Shown: one piece after another, positions 32,901-40,100 of the stretch
How positions within the stretch are numbered: position 1 is the first letter of the stretch
How the letters are laid out: every line of letters begins with the position of its first letter
DNA from: SAR324 cluster bacterium
Lineage (GTDB): Bacteria; SAR324; NAC60-12
NCBI GenBank assembly: GCA_015231885.1
Contig: JADGAT010000040.1
Span: forward strand, 1-46,184
Direction of reading: 5' to 3'
DNA: 46,184 nt
Translations under genes and position numbers: made by a program
The notes under the pieces: model-generated
Seen by the model: only the letters and a program-made list of their open reading frames with translations
The model's database searches: none
What the model was told of the DNA's origin: nothing

Positions 32901-35101
32901 GGAAGTTCCGTTTTGAAAATACGGGATTTGTATTCAATACCTGTCACCACATCGCTGAAAAAAGAAGAGGCGTGAACCAACAGGGTCGTGCCTAAAGATT
33001 CCATGATTTGATTGGTATTGTCCAGAATCGTTTGAGACTCTTTAACTGAAATTTCAGGCAATCCTAAGATAGTCAGGTCGGTAGAATTGGATTCGAGGGC
33101 AATGATTTCAGCAAAAGAGAGATTTTCAGCAGCGTTATTAATAACTTTGATATCACTTTCAAGCCTCGCTTCCTGAAGGATACGCTGCATATTTTTATGA
33201 ATCGTTTCGGTGAAGATGCTTTCGTTGGTCACAACCAGGAAACGCAGACGGGCGTCCCTCCATGGTATAGAGGCCAGAATAAACTTCACCAGGGCTAGAG
33301 TAAAATTCCCATTATTTCCTGCTCCCCGCCACCAGATATCAATGGTTTTGTGATTTCCAAAACCACGCTCATCATGATAGTTGAGCAGTAACATGTTAAA
33401 ATCCAATTCCTTTAGATTCTCCAGCAGTTGAAAAAAACGATCCGTGTGCTTGGTATTCTTTCGCCATCCCATTAAGACCGTATTGGGCTCAATTCCTGAA
33501 AATCCATAGGTCCGGACAATGGTGTTGATTCCTTCATAAATATCCTGACATTCCTGCCTCCGGATAAACACCCCCTCAAATTGATCATCTTCTGAGATAA
33601 TGCTTTGCTGGGCTTTAGGAAACAGCATTTTCGCAGAAGTATTTTCAATCAGATCAAAATTAGAAACAATCCCCTGTTGTCCTACAGACCATTTGCTGAA
33701 TTCGATCAAATGGGGACGAATCACGGTTCCGCCGCTGAACAGCAGAATGTTAGGTTTCCAATTTCGCTGCTGCGGCTTGGACTGACTGAGCTGAAACAAA
33801 CCTTTGCGGATAACGGATAGCCAGACACTTTCCCAGACATCTCCTGATTTCAGCTTCAATTCACGGCTTTTGAGGTAGAACAACAAACCTCCCATCACGA
33901 TAATTCCACCAAACATGGCCATTAGGTCCAGTTCGATCATGATGAGGAAACAAGCCAGAAATCCGACGATACCGACCAGTTTGGGAATCCGAAAAGAAGG
34001 CCGAAAATCAGAACTGGCCCAGCTTTCCACCGCACAGCTTATATTTAAAAAACCATAAGCGGTTAGAAAGAAAATGGACACGATCCTGGCAATAATATCC
34101 AATTCTCCAATTAAAATTCCTCCTTCGGCAATAAGAAAAGTCAGCAGCAGCGCATTCCTAGGCTCATTTCCCTTACCATGCCCTTTGGCAAAAAATTTAG
34201 GGGTGATCCCATCGACCGATGTCGCCTGCAATATGCGGGGTGCGCCTAAAATACTGCCAATAGCAGAAGAAATCGTAGCAGACCAGATTCCAGCGATCAC
34301 CAGGGGAGGAAAGAGAGAAATTTCTAACAAAATATTCGGATTACTGACCAGTACCTGAGGCTCCACACGGCTCAGCAAAAAAACAGGAAGCCCAAGATAG
34401 ACAACCATCCCTACCAGAATGGCTATGATGGTTCCCATTGGGATAGATTTTTTAGGGTTCTGCAAATCTCCGGACATGGACACACCTGCTTCAAAACCTG
34501 TGACAGCAGGAAAAAAGATGCCAAACAAAATCATCATGCTGGGTGCCGCTTCCTGTGGAAAAAGAGAAATTTTCTCAGGAATATGAGCCGAAGAGCCTAA
34601 AAATACCGATAAAAGGGAGAGAGCAATAGTCGCCAAAATAAAAAATTGGCTTTTCATAGCGAGGGAGGTGCTGATAAAGGTCAGAATCGCTACCAGCAAC
34701 AGAGTCAGGCTGCCTGTCAATCGAATGTTATTGATGGAGTTCTCGAATCCCCAAAAACTGTTGAAACTCTCGCAAAAACCAATCACATACAAGCTGACAC
34801 TGAAAGAAAGCCCCACAAACAAGGCAATTCCCAGTGTGCCGCCAATGGATAAACCCAAGCTGCGGGAAATTATATAATAACTTCCCCCACCTTCTACCTT
34901 CTTGTCAGTCGCAATTGAGGAAACACTCAATCCCGTGGTAATCGATACAATATGAGCAATTAAAATGATTCCTATCATCATATAAAGTCCTGCCTGCCCG
35001 GTTAACCAGGGCATCCGCAGATACATGATGACTCCCAAAATGGTCAGAATGGAAGGAGTGAAAACTCCTGAAAATACTCCATATTTTTTTAATTGTGCCA
35101 T
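29957..35101 (-). CDS. SLC12-like cation-chloride cotransporter fused to a C-terminal P-loop ATPase
   Basis: 1714 residues. Residues about 5-410 form a 12-helix APC-superfamily carrier with SLC12 hallmarks: VFTPSILTILGVIMYLRMPW at the start and FGIFFPAVTGFEAGVSMSGD near helix 6. About 430-730 resembles the SLC12 C-terminal domain (IEPNTVLMGW, DIWWRGAGNNGNFTLAL). About 740-1380 is long charged helix with coiled-coil character. About 1395-1714 is a P-loop NTPase: Walker A GERFSGKS (1423-1430), Walker B VIIFQD with Asp1493, and a winged-helix-like end. Ordinary cotransporters of this type are 400-1100 residues and lack an ATPase. The ATPase may gate or assemble the carrier; true ATP-driven transport is not implied. 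ATG 35101 has AGGA upstream. A downstream MscS-like gene overlaps by four bases; a sigma-54 site lies before the upstream small gene. Confidence 0.85.
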   Translation of the reverse strand: MAQLKKYGVFSGVFTPSILTILGVIMYLRMPWLTGQAGLYMMIGIILIAHIVSITTGLSVSSIATDKKVEGGGSYYIISRSLGLSIGGTLGIALFVGLSFSVSLYVIGFCESFNSFWGFENSINNIRLTGSLTLLLVAILTFISTSLAMKSQFFILATIALSLLSVFLGSSAHIPEKISLFPQEAAPSMMILFGIFFPAVTGFEAGVSMSGDLQNPKKSIPMGTIIAILVGMVVYLGLPVFLLSRVEPQVLVSNPNILLEISLFPPLVIAGIWSATISSAIGSILGAPRILQATSVDGITPKFFAKGHGKGNEPRNALLLTFLIAEGGILIGELDIIARIVSIFFLTAYGFLNISCAVESWASSDFRPSFRIPKLVGIVGFLACFLIMIELDLMAMFGGIIVMGGLLFYLKSRELKLKSGDVWESVWLSVIRKGLFQLSQSKPQQRNWKPNILLFSGGTVIRPHLIEFSKWSVGQQGIVSNFDLIENTSAKMLFPKAQQSIISEDDQFEGVFIRRQECQDIYEGINTIVRTYGFSGIEPNTVLMGWRKNTKHTDRFFQLLENLKELDFNMLLLNYHDERGFGNHKTIDIWWRGAGNNGNFTLALVKFILASIPWRDARLRFLVVTNESIFTETIHKNMQRILQEARLESDIKVINNAAENLSFAEIIALESNSTDLTILGLPEISVKESQTILDNTNQIMESLGTTLLVHASSFFSDVVTGIEYKSRIFKTELPADALEKLSPQKLEFPPLTLPGDEQLSLHLANFDRSGVDMILQTVEQQFLAMHDRNRTLIKTLGDLVINAFEDHEAMLKEGNDPRGKRSMAKIQGDLFFQFNRLITEFKQNHLVLQKDLLEEALGRLCSNFKQWQDLPDYLTVLYPLEAFQNKPKDRTTLRWFKWRKRLQSLITKKQPAVKVPFQQLVQAAWGHHGWEKWRDSLHQLGIQHFFWIQETQRLFKTVKDRLESLEYSLLEGQLVLENVQEEREKATSAIQEIQQINDKIFFELSRYLLWDLRQVSEEVVQESESVDVKFYHKKHLKYQQAGKRAKLQIDEFPQTWWNNQTMLFEMMLMDLMLMTFQRRISIILQKIKQEWFLNLENEILNKIDSLLKEIQEELTPSEDTPVKKRKLQFDAKSNLISEEAVQYIAQEIQPALEQVPESVRAITDASLHQLQERKFHEIEGIEVSLRELLEYLIHADLLEPLRHYLSELQPRIETIIDHVKDAVRFLSFNILPADINNESLVENDRQSSITQTLHRIEQERDAAEKLQQELMQTIDENLKITNEKINPYLIIQSSNELRRYIRKKESKKVISFVESKRRTLHTWMQHFVIRFLYHYHQGILKTQEHENMTPEETNVAKMLLWMDRVTPDTEVLNNLSFHYKQLFLSNQPPTKDFWVGRQQELTRADLVLQRFNKGTSGALMITGERFSGKSALSHYIANHYFKHKSVFQIIPPAAGSCNLEVFHQSLETIFKLKGNSNDLFRQLPSNSVIIFQDIELWWERHPAGNSVIKHLESLIRAYGQHFFFILEMNTHAFKLIKNLQNFEEYFLDVIECGPMIVEELKNLILLRHKASGLTFTFDNDPEDLLSELQLTRLFLRIFDYSKGNPGAALQAWVRHIGSIQTNTLRMTSLSVPDLAPLSQLPREWVVVMVQFILHKTLNTQKIMYLMGWDDQQFIRFIDIFKRAGILQEKSDDLWSLNPYLEPFLTRQFTTMGIL

Positions 35102-35110
35102 TGTGTTCCT

Positions 35111-35143
35111 AATTGCAATTGTAATGCAATCCTAAATTGCATT
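35111..35143 (-). promoter_or_regulatory. AT-rich palindromes in the leader of the cotransporter gene
   Basis: AATTGCAATT (35111-35120) is self-complementary, and AATGCAA (35123-35129) pairs exactly with TTGCATT (35137-35143) around a seven-base loop. Both lie just upstream of the AGGA ribosome site of the 1714-residue gene, in the 84-base gap after the small gene. They may be an RNA hairpin or a repeated TTGCA-type operator. Confidence 0.3.
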
Positions 35144-35185
35144 GGAAAAATCATTATCTCTCATATTGGAACCTGGCACTCGATT

Positions 35186-35500
35186 TCAATTGATGCAGAA
35201 ACCATCATAAGATTCGAGCTCTTCTGAGCCAAGGCCGAATTCGATCCAGGGAGTGTCACACTCAACCGTATACGACATGACCTTTTCCTCCTGAGGAGGA
35301 AGCACTGTGATTTTTCCACCCTGTTCCAGAAATTGTTCCATTGCTTTCTGAACGTATTCTCGGGTGATGATTTTGTCTATCAGCCAGTCTTCATTCTGGA
35401 TGCTTCTAAAAACTCTATTAAATGATTGGGGGACTTGCCCGTCATAAAGCAGGCTGGTCGAAGTAGTGCTTGCTGTTTGCATCGTTTGTTTAACTCCCAA
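35186..35500 (-). CDS. Small protein of unknown function, first gene of the cotransporter operon
   Basis: 104 residues, not recognised. Start TTG 35500 has AAGGAG seven bases upstream; ATG 35482 is an alternative with poorer spacing. It is acidic and soluble: Ser/Thr-rich beginning, helical middle (DWLIDKIITREYVQKAMEQF), then VLPPQEEKVMSY and a C-terminal WIEFGLGSEELESYDGF. No signal peptide or membrane helix. It is the first gene of the minus-strand set that continues with the cotransporter-ATPase and an MscS-like channel, 84 bases before the former. The ribosome site is inside a perfect 12-bp palindrome AAGGAGCTCCTT (35502-35513). A sigma-54 promoter candidate lies 61 bases upstream. Confidence 0.6.
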   Translation of the reverse strand: MGVKQTMQTASTTSTSLLYDGQVPQSFNRVFRSIQNEDWLIDKIITREYVQKAMEQFLEQGGKITVLPPQEEKVMSYTVECDTPWIEFGLGSEELESYDGFCIN

Positions 35501-35560
35501 TAAGGAGCTCCTTTGACAAGAGGTGAATTTAAATAATTTTTAAGACGATGCACTATATTT

Positions 35561-35577
35561 TGCAACGGACATGCCTC
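35561..35577 (-). promoter_or_regulatory. Sigma-54 (-24/-12) promoter candidate for the cotransporter operon
   Basis: On the minus strand GAGGCATGTCCGTTGCA has GG and GC exactly ten bases apart and the -12 box TTGCA complete; only the T before GG and the C of CAC differ from TGGCAC-N5-TTGCA. Transcription would start near 35550, giving a leader of about 50 bases before TTG 35500. This is the best sigma-54 match in the window. Confidence 0.6.
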
Positions 35578-35731
35578 TCTTTTAAAACATTGATATTATT
35601 CAATATTTTTAATTAATCTGTAGATTTCGGAACTGTCATGTCTGAATTTTATATTAATAGAAGAAGCTCCATGTCTTAAAAGAATAATGGTCTCTGGCAT
35701 TTCCCATCCAACCTTTTATTTTAGCGACAGG

Positions 35732-36646
35732 CTACGATGATGCTTTTCTTTTTTCAATTGATTCAGGCGCATGCAAATCGAACGTACTGATATCATACGA
35801 AATCCAAATGTCTTCCCGTTGATCGAACATTTTTAAGGTCTCATCCCATATCTCATTTTCTAAGTCTCGGCAGCTTCTGGGTTCACCCAAAAAACGCAGA
35901 GTTAAACAAATCCCGGCAGGTTTGTCCATCTTAGGCTGGATATATACTTTCGGGTTGAGAGTATGATAAATGATGACTTCATCTTCAATGTTTTTCAGTT
36001 GTTCATTAGCAGCTTCTTTAATCGTCTGTGTGTGTTTTTCAGCAATGTCCAAAAGAATTTTTTCTGCATCTCGATAGGCGCTATCAGGAGTGACAACCAC
36101 CCTGGTTTCCCGCCAAATATAGGGGAAACTTCTGGTATGGTTCACCATCGATTTTATGAGGACTTGATTATTGGGAACCTTGATCAAGCATCCGCTGCTT
36201 TGATCGGGATCGACTCTCCTTCCTACTTCAAGGATGGTGAAATAAAACAATCCGTTAGCAACCACATCCCCTTTGTGATCACCAATTTCTATTCGATCTC
36301 CCACCTTAAACAATCCTCTCCAGATGATGAACCATCCTCCAACCAGATTCATGATCAGTTCTTTTTGTGTAATCGTCAGTGCCGCCGCAATGATTCCCAA
36401 AAATGTCAAAATGGGCTGCAATCCTTGCATCCATAAACGTCCCACTAAAATAATAGCTAAAAGCAACGTTGTATAGTTAATTCCTTGACGCCAGTTGTAG
36501 CGAAGGTTCGGGTCCTGCAAACGACGAATCCACAGCAGATGGATCAGAGAGTAGCAAAGCCACAAAAGGATTAATAGAACAATCGAGCCTATCACTCTCG
36601 GACTATTGTCTGCTATAAACGGCGACCATTTGAGTATATCTGACAT
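35732..36646 (-). CDS. MscS-family mechanosensitive channel
   Basis: 304 residues. N-terminal helices RVIGSIVLLILLWLCYSLIHL (about 16-36) and TTLLLAIILVGRLWMQGLQ, then a pore region LTFLGIIAAALTITQKELIMNLVGGWFIIWRGLFKVGD. The beta domain carries DHKGDVVANGLFYFTILEV and IKVPNNQVL. The alpha/beta C-terminal domain is complete, with TLRFLGEPRSCRDLENEIW. The pore helix is Ala-rich. This resembles the YnaI/YbdG-like MscS branch in layout. The start ATG follows a TGA that ends a frameshifted one-helix ORF (36648-36763), and no good ribosome site is present, so translation may depend on that ORF. Confidence 0.9.
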   Translation of the reverse strand: MSDILKWSPFIADNSPRVIGSIVLLILLWLCYSLIHLLWIRRLQDPNLRYNWRQGINYTTLLLAIILVGRLWMQGLQPILTFLGIIAAALTITQKELIMNLVGGWFIIWRGLFKVGDRIEIGDHKGDVVANGLFYFTILEVGRRVDPDQSSGCLIKVPNNQVLIKSMVNHTRSFPYIWRETRVVVTPDSAYRDAEKILLDIAEKHTQTIKEAANEQLKNIEDEVIIYHTLNPKVYIQPKMDKPAGICLTLRFLGEPRSCRDLENEIWDETLKMFDQREDIWISYDISTFDLHAPESIEKRKASS

Positions 36647-36647
36647 A

Positions 36648-36763
36648 TCAATTTTTTGCTTTCAGCCAGTACGAAGAAATTATCAAAATAGCAATGATGG
36701 CAATATTTGCCACGAAGAACAATCCAAATCCATCAGAAAGTCAATGAGTCTATTGGCTTGCAA
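36648..36763 (-). pseudogene. Frameshifted small one-helix membrane ORF upstream of mscS
   Basis: On the minus strand, TTG 36763 with AGGAG seven bases upstream starts MQANRLIDFL; one base short of frame, the sequence continues SDGFGLFFVANIAIIAILI then ISSYWLKAKN and stops at 36648, one base before the MscS ATG. Joined by a -1 shift at a TTTC run (near 36736-36740) this would make a 39-residue protein with one membrane helix and a Lys end. The length 116 is one base short of 39 codons. It could be a sequencing error, a broken gene, or a real -1 frameshift. A palindrome TGGCAATATTTGCCA (36698-36712) lies inside. Confidence 0.4.
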
Positions 36764-36880
36764 TTGGTGTCTCCTAACAGCTATCGTTCGGAAGGAAATA
36801 AATTTTTTTATTGCCTGTGACGGATATCATAAAAGTGATGTATCATTGTCGTCAAATTAAATTTTTTAGAGACAAAAGCA

Positions 36881-37588
36881 TTGGAAGAAAAAAACAAGGA
36901 CCAGCATCTACAAAATATACTGGCCAAGATTGAGCAGGAACTTGATGAAGAGGAAGCAGAAGAGGTGATTGAAGCACTGGAAGAGCTGTCCGCTTCAAAA
37001 GAACCGCTTGAGTGCTTTCTGAAAGATCCGCCTCTTTCCTTCCATTCGCGTTTTGTGGTGAAGCATGACTTTGTCTTGCTTCTCAAGCCGGAGAAGGTTG
37101 CTCCTTTCATCAATGAACACTCGGTCGTGACCATAGAATATACGGACATTGATGAAAAGGCACGTCATCACTATTTGATTTCATTGAAAGTGATTCGGCC
37201 TGAAGTTCGTGTGAATGGGGCACAATCAGCCATGATCTGTCAAATTCCTAAAGAGTTTTTAGTGGCCCATTCGCGTAAAAGACTGCTGCAGCGCTACAGT
37301 GTAGAAGCCCATGGATGGACACTTTATTTTCCAAAGAAAAATGCATCTTTCCCCGTTATCGATATTTCCAGGACAGGGCTCTCATTTCGTACCAAACCTG
37401 ATTATCACCCCTGGTTTCCTGATGATAAAATCCATAATGATGTAATTTTAAAATGGGAAAGCGTTGGTGATGTGAGAATATTCTTTCTGCGAGTTGTCGG
37501 ATTGAAACGACATAAAGTATCCTGTCGCACAGGGTTGAATAATGTCAATATGGGCCAGCTGAATGAGTGGCTGAAGCTGATTAAATGA
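36881..37588 (+). CDS. PilZ-domain protein (probable c-di-GMP effector) coupled to corA
   Basis: 235 residues. An acidic helical start (EQELDEEEAEEVIEALEEL), then a YcgR-N-like beta domain (about 50-125), then a PilZ domain (about 128-235) with both c-di-GMP-binding motifs: RLLQR (RxxxR) in the linker and DISRTG (D/NxSxxG). It has no signal peptide or helix, so it acts in the cytoplasm. The start is TTG 36881; no ATG is available in the first half, and the ribosome site is weak. The stop overlaps a possible ATG of the corA frame (ATGA at 37585), and the likely corA start is 11 bases after the stop, so the two are made together. The context suggests that c-di-GMP controls CorA. Confidence 0.82.
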   Translation: MEEKNKDQHLQNILAKIEQELDEEEAEEVIEALEELSASKEPLECFLKDPPLSFHSRFVVKHDFVLLLKPEKVAPFINEHSVVTIEYTDIDEKARHHYLISLKVIRPEVRVNGAQSAMICQIPKEFLVAHSRKRLLQRYSVEAHGWTLYFPKKNASFPVIDISRTGLSFRTKPDYHPWFPDDKIHNDVILKWESVGDVRIFFLRVVGLKRHKVSCRTGLNNVNMGQLNEWLKLIK

Positions 37589-37599
37589 AAGGAAAGAGG

Positions 37600-38664
37600 A
37601 TGCCGACAGAATTAGAAGAAGAAATCCGAAAAATTGGTTTGCCTCCAGGAACATTAATTCATGTGGGAGGCCAAAAAACAGAACATGTGGAAATGTCCAC
37701 CATAGATTATGATGCGGATCGGTTATGGGAAAAAGACGTGCCGTCACCAGAAGACTTCATGGCTTCCAAGAACTCTCCTTCCATCACCTGGATCAGTGTC
37801 AATGGTTTGCACGAGTTGAAACGCATTGAAGAAATGGGGAAATTCTTTGATCTCCATCATTTGCTGCTGGAAGATGTTGTCAACACAGAACAACGCCCTA
37901 AAATGGATGAATTTGAAGATCATTTGTACTTTGTGATTAAAATATTGTCTTATGACAAACCAAATCACCAAATCCAGGAAGAACAGATCAGTCTCATTTT
38001 AGGGAATAATTTTGTTATTTCATTTTCTGAAAACCAGAAAGGTTTTTTTGACCCCATTCGTAAACGGCTTCGCAAGGGACAGGGGCGGATTCGCAAGATG
38101 GGAGCAGATTACCTGATCTATTCCTTGCTGGATCTGATTGTAGACAATTACTTCATCCTGCTCAATCAACTGGAAGAAGTGTTGGAAGATACAGAAGGCG
38201 ATCTCATCAATGAAAACTCCTCCTCCTCTTTACAGGAGATGTATTACTTGAAAAAACAAACGGTTTTATTGGGTCGCATGATACAGCCATTAGAAGAATT
38301 TTTGCGCAAATTGATGACGGGAGAAACCGGATGGATCGAGGACAGCGTCCTTTTGTATTTTCGTGATCTGCATGACCACTGCAAACGGGTTACAGATACC
38401 CTCAATATTTACCGGGATACGTTATCAGGCATGGTGGATATGTACCTCTCCCTGATGAGTAATCGAACCAATGATGTGATGAAGATTCTGGCGATCATTG
38501 CTACGATTTTTATGCCATTGACATTCATTGCAGGGCTCTATGGGATGAATTTTGAACACATGCCGGAACTCAAATGGCCCTGGGGCTACCCTGTGGTCCT
38601 TCTTGTCATGGTATTCGTTGGCATTGGGATGGGCTGGTACATCAAAAGCCGCAAATGGCTGTAG
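37600..38664 (+). CDS. corA: CorA-family Mg2+/Co2+ channel
   Basis: 354 residues from ATG 37600, which has AAAGGA upstream; ATG 37585 overlaps the PilZ gene stop and would add five residues. The cytosolic N-terminal funnel (about 1-285) includes WISVNGLHELKRI and LLLEDVVNTEQRPKMDEF, typical of CorA. Two C-terminal membrane helices follow: the first ends with the selectivity signature YGMNFEHMPEL (about 325-330) and the second is VVLLVMVFVGIGMGWYI. It closes with a basic tail. CorA is a pentameric inner-membrane channel gated by intracellular Mg2+. It is co-transcribed with the PilZ gene. The window therefore has two unrelated Mg2+ entry systems (MgtE at 18000, CorA here). Confidence 0.95.
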   Translation: MPTELEEEIRKIGLPPGTLIHVGGQKTEHVEMSTIDYDADRLWEKDVPSPEDFMASKNSPSITWISVNGLHELKRIEEMGKFFDLHHLLLEDVVNTEQRPKMDEFEDHLYFVIKILSYDKPNHQIQEEQISLILGNNFVISFSENQKGFFDPIRKRLRKGQGRIRKMGADYLIYSLLDLIVDNYFILLNQLEEVLEDTEGDLINENSSSSLQEMYYLKKQTVLLGRMIQPLEEFLRKLMTGETGWIEDSVLLYFRDLHDHCKRVTDTLNIYRDTLSGMVDMYLSLMSNRTNDVMKILAIIATIFMPLTFIAGLYGMNFEHMPELKWPWGYPVVLLVMVFVGIGMGWYIKSRKWL

Positions 38665-38741
38665 TCTCCCATGCCATTGCCGGCTTTAAGCGTCTTGGCC
38701 TCTTATTCATAATCTATTAGCATTGTTAAATCATTGAAGTG

Positions 38742-40100
38742 ATGGAATTGAAGCGATACCGGATATTTCTGAGTTTGTTGATCCTTCTGTTAGTAGGAGG
38801 CATTGTTTTATATTTAATATTCTACTCCTCACAGTCGCTTGACAGAATGAGGCAAAAGGGAAAGATTGTGGTGTTGACTCGAAATGCCCCGATCACTTAT
38901 TACATTGATGTTGATGATGCTGCCGGATTTGAATTTGATTTAGTACAGGCATTTGCTCAACATCTCGGCGTGAAAGCGGAATTCAAAATTTTAGATAGTG
39001 TTGCAGAAATCATTGAAGCCATGGAGAATGGTGAAGGTGATCTGGCAGCAGCTTCTTTAACCGTAACCGAAGAGCGAGAAAAATCTTTTGTATTTGGCCC
39101 AAGCTATATGACCATTCAGCAGCAGGTGGTTTGTCGAAAAGGAGGATTTATTCCTGATTCTATTGAAGAATTGGGCAATGTTGAATTATTGGTCATTGAT
39201 AAAAGCAGTTATGTTGAGCGCCTCCAAGAGCTTAAAACAGAAGGTAACAATTTGAGATGGAAGACCACACGGGAGACTGATACTGAAAATATTTTACAAA
39301 TGGTGTGGGAAAAAAAAGTCGAATGTACAGTCGCCGATTCGAACATTGTTGCCATCAACCGACGTTATTATCCTGAATTAGTGGTAGCATTTCCTATCAC
39401 AAGCGAACAATCACTGGCCTGGATTATTAATGATCAGCACAGACCATTGTTCCGTGCTGTAAATAAATGGTTAAAGGCTTTTGAAAAAAAAGGTGATTTA
39501 GCTGTTTTGAAAGAAAGGTATTATGGTCATGTTGATGTTTTTGATTATGTTGACTTGGCCGTTTATCATCGCCATATGGATCAACGGCTTCCCAAGTATC
39601 GCCATTTGTTTGAACGTGCAGGTAAAAAAAATGACATTCCCTGGGAAATATTAGCAGCACAATCGTATCAGGAGTCTCATTGGGACCCTCGGGCTAAAAG
39701 TCCCACTGGAGTCAGAGGTTTAATGATGCTCACGAAAAAGACCGCAAAATCCTTGAAGGTCAAAAATCGTTTGAATCCGCAGCAAAGTATTATGGGGGGT
39801 GCCAAATATTTAAAAAAATTGCTGAAACGTGTGCCCGACGATGTTGAGCCCTCCGACCGGCTCTATTATGCCCTGGCGGCATATAATGTAGGAATGGGGC
39901 ACATCCACGATGCTCAAACCCTTGCACGGGAGTTTGGAAAAAACCCTAATTCATGGCAGGAACTGAAAGAAATACTGCCTTTGTTGAGTCAAAAGAAATA
40001 TTACAAGAAGCTTAAATATGGATACGCCCGGGGAAATGAGCCTGTTCGATATGTGGATAGAATCCTAAATTACCATGATATCCTCAAGAAGATTCTTTGA
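38742..40100 (+). CDS. mltF: Membrane-bound lytic transglycosylase F-like protein
   Basis: 452 residues from ATG 38742 (GTG three bases earlier also possible). An N-terminal membrane helix (about 8-28) is followed by a periplasmic solute-binding type 3 domain (about 40-265; GFEFDLVQAFAQHLGV, LAAASLTVTEEREK) and a lytic transglycosylase SLT domain (about 285-440) with catalytic Glu311 in SYQESHWDP, then GVRGLMMLT and YALAAYNVGMGH. This is the MltF arrangement, in which the binding domain senses muropeptides and controls the enzyme. The first residue group is a membrane helix, not a cleaved signal. Its end overlaps the convergent large MscS gene by 17 bases. It cuts peptidoglycan; the place next to a KefA-like channel with a periplasmic domain may be chance. 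Confidence 0.93.
   Translation: MELKRYRIFLSLLILLLVGGIVLYLIFYSSQSLDRMRQKGKIVVLTRNAPITYYIDVDDAAGFEFDLVQAFAQHLGVKAEFKILDSVAEIIEAMENGEGDLAAASLTVTEEREKSFVFGPSYMTIQQQVVCRKGGFIPDSIEELGNVELLVIDKSSYVERLQELKTEGNNLRWKTTRETDTENILQMVWEKKVECTVADSNIVAINRRYYPELVVAFPITSEQSLAWIINDQHRPLFRAVNKWLKAFEKKGDLAVLKERYYGHVDVFDYVDLAVYHRHMDQRLPKYRHLFERAGKKNDIPWEILAAQSYQESHWDPRAKSPTGVRGLMMLTKKTAKSLKVKNRLNPQQSIMGGAKYLKKLLKRVPDDVEPSDRLYYALAAYNVGMGHIHDAQTLAREFGKNPNSWQELKEILPLLSQKKYYKKLKYGYARGNEPVRYVDRILNYHDILKKIL

Noticed and set aside
29957..35101. Possibility that the cotransporter and ATPase are two genes
   Set aside because: The frame is continuous for 1714 codons, with no internal ribosome site plus start noticed near the ATPase, and the coiled-coil part is unbroken.
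35502..35513. 12-bp palindrome AAGGAGCTCCTT as an operator
   Set aside because: It has no loop for an RNA hairpin and half of it is simply the ribosome site; noted with the gene but not called separately.
36698..36712. TGGCAATATTTGCCA as a sigma-54 site or operator
   Set aside because: GG-GC spacing is eight, not ten; the palindrome is inside a likely coding stretch, so it may only reflect codons.
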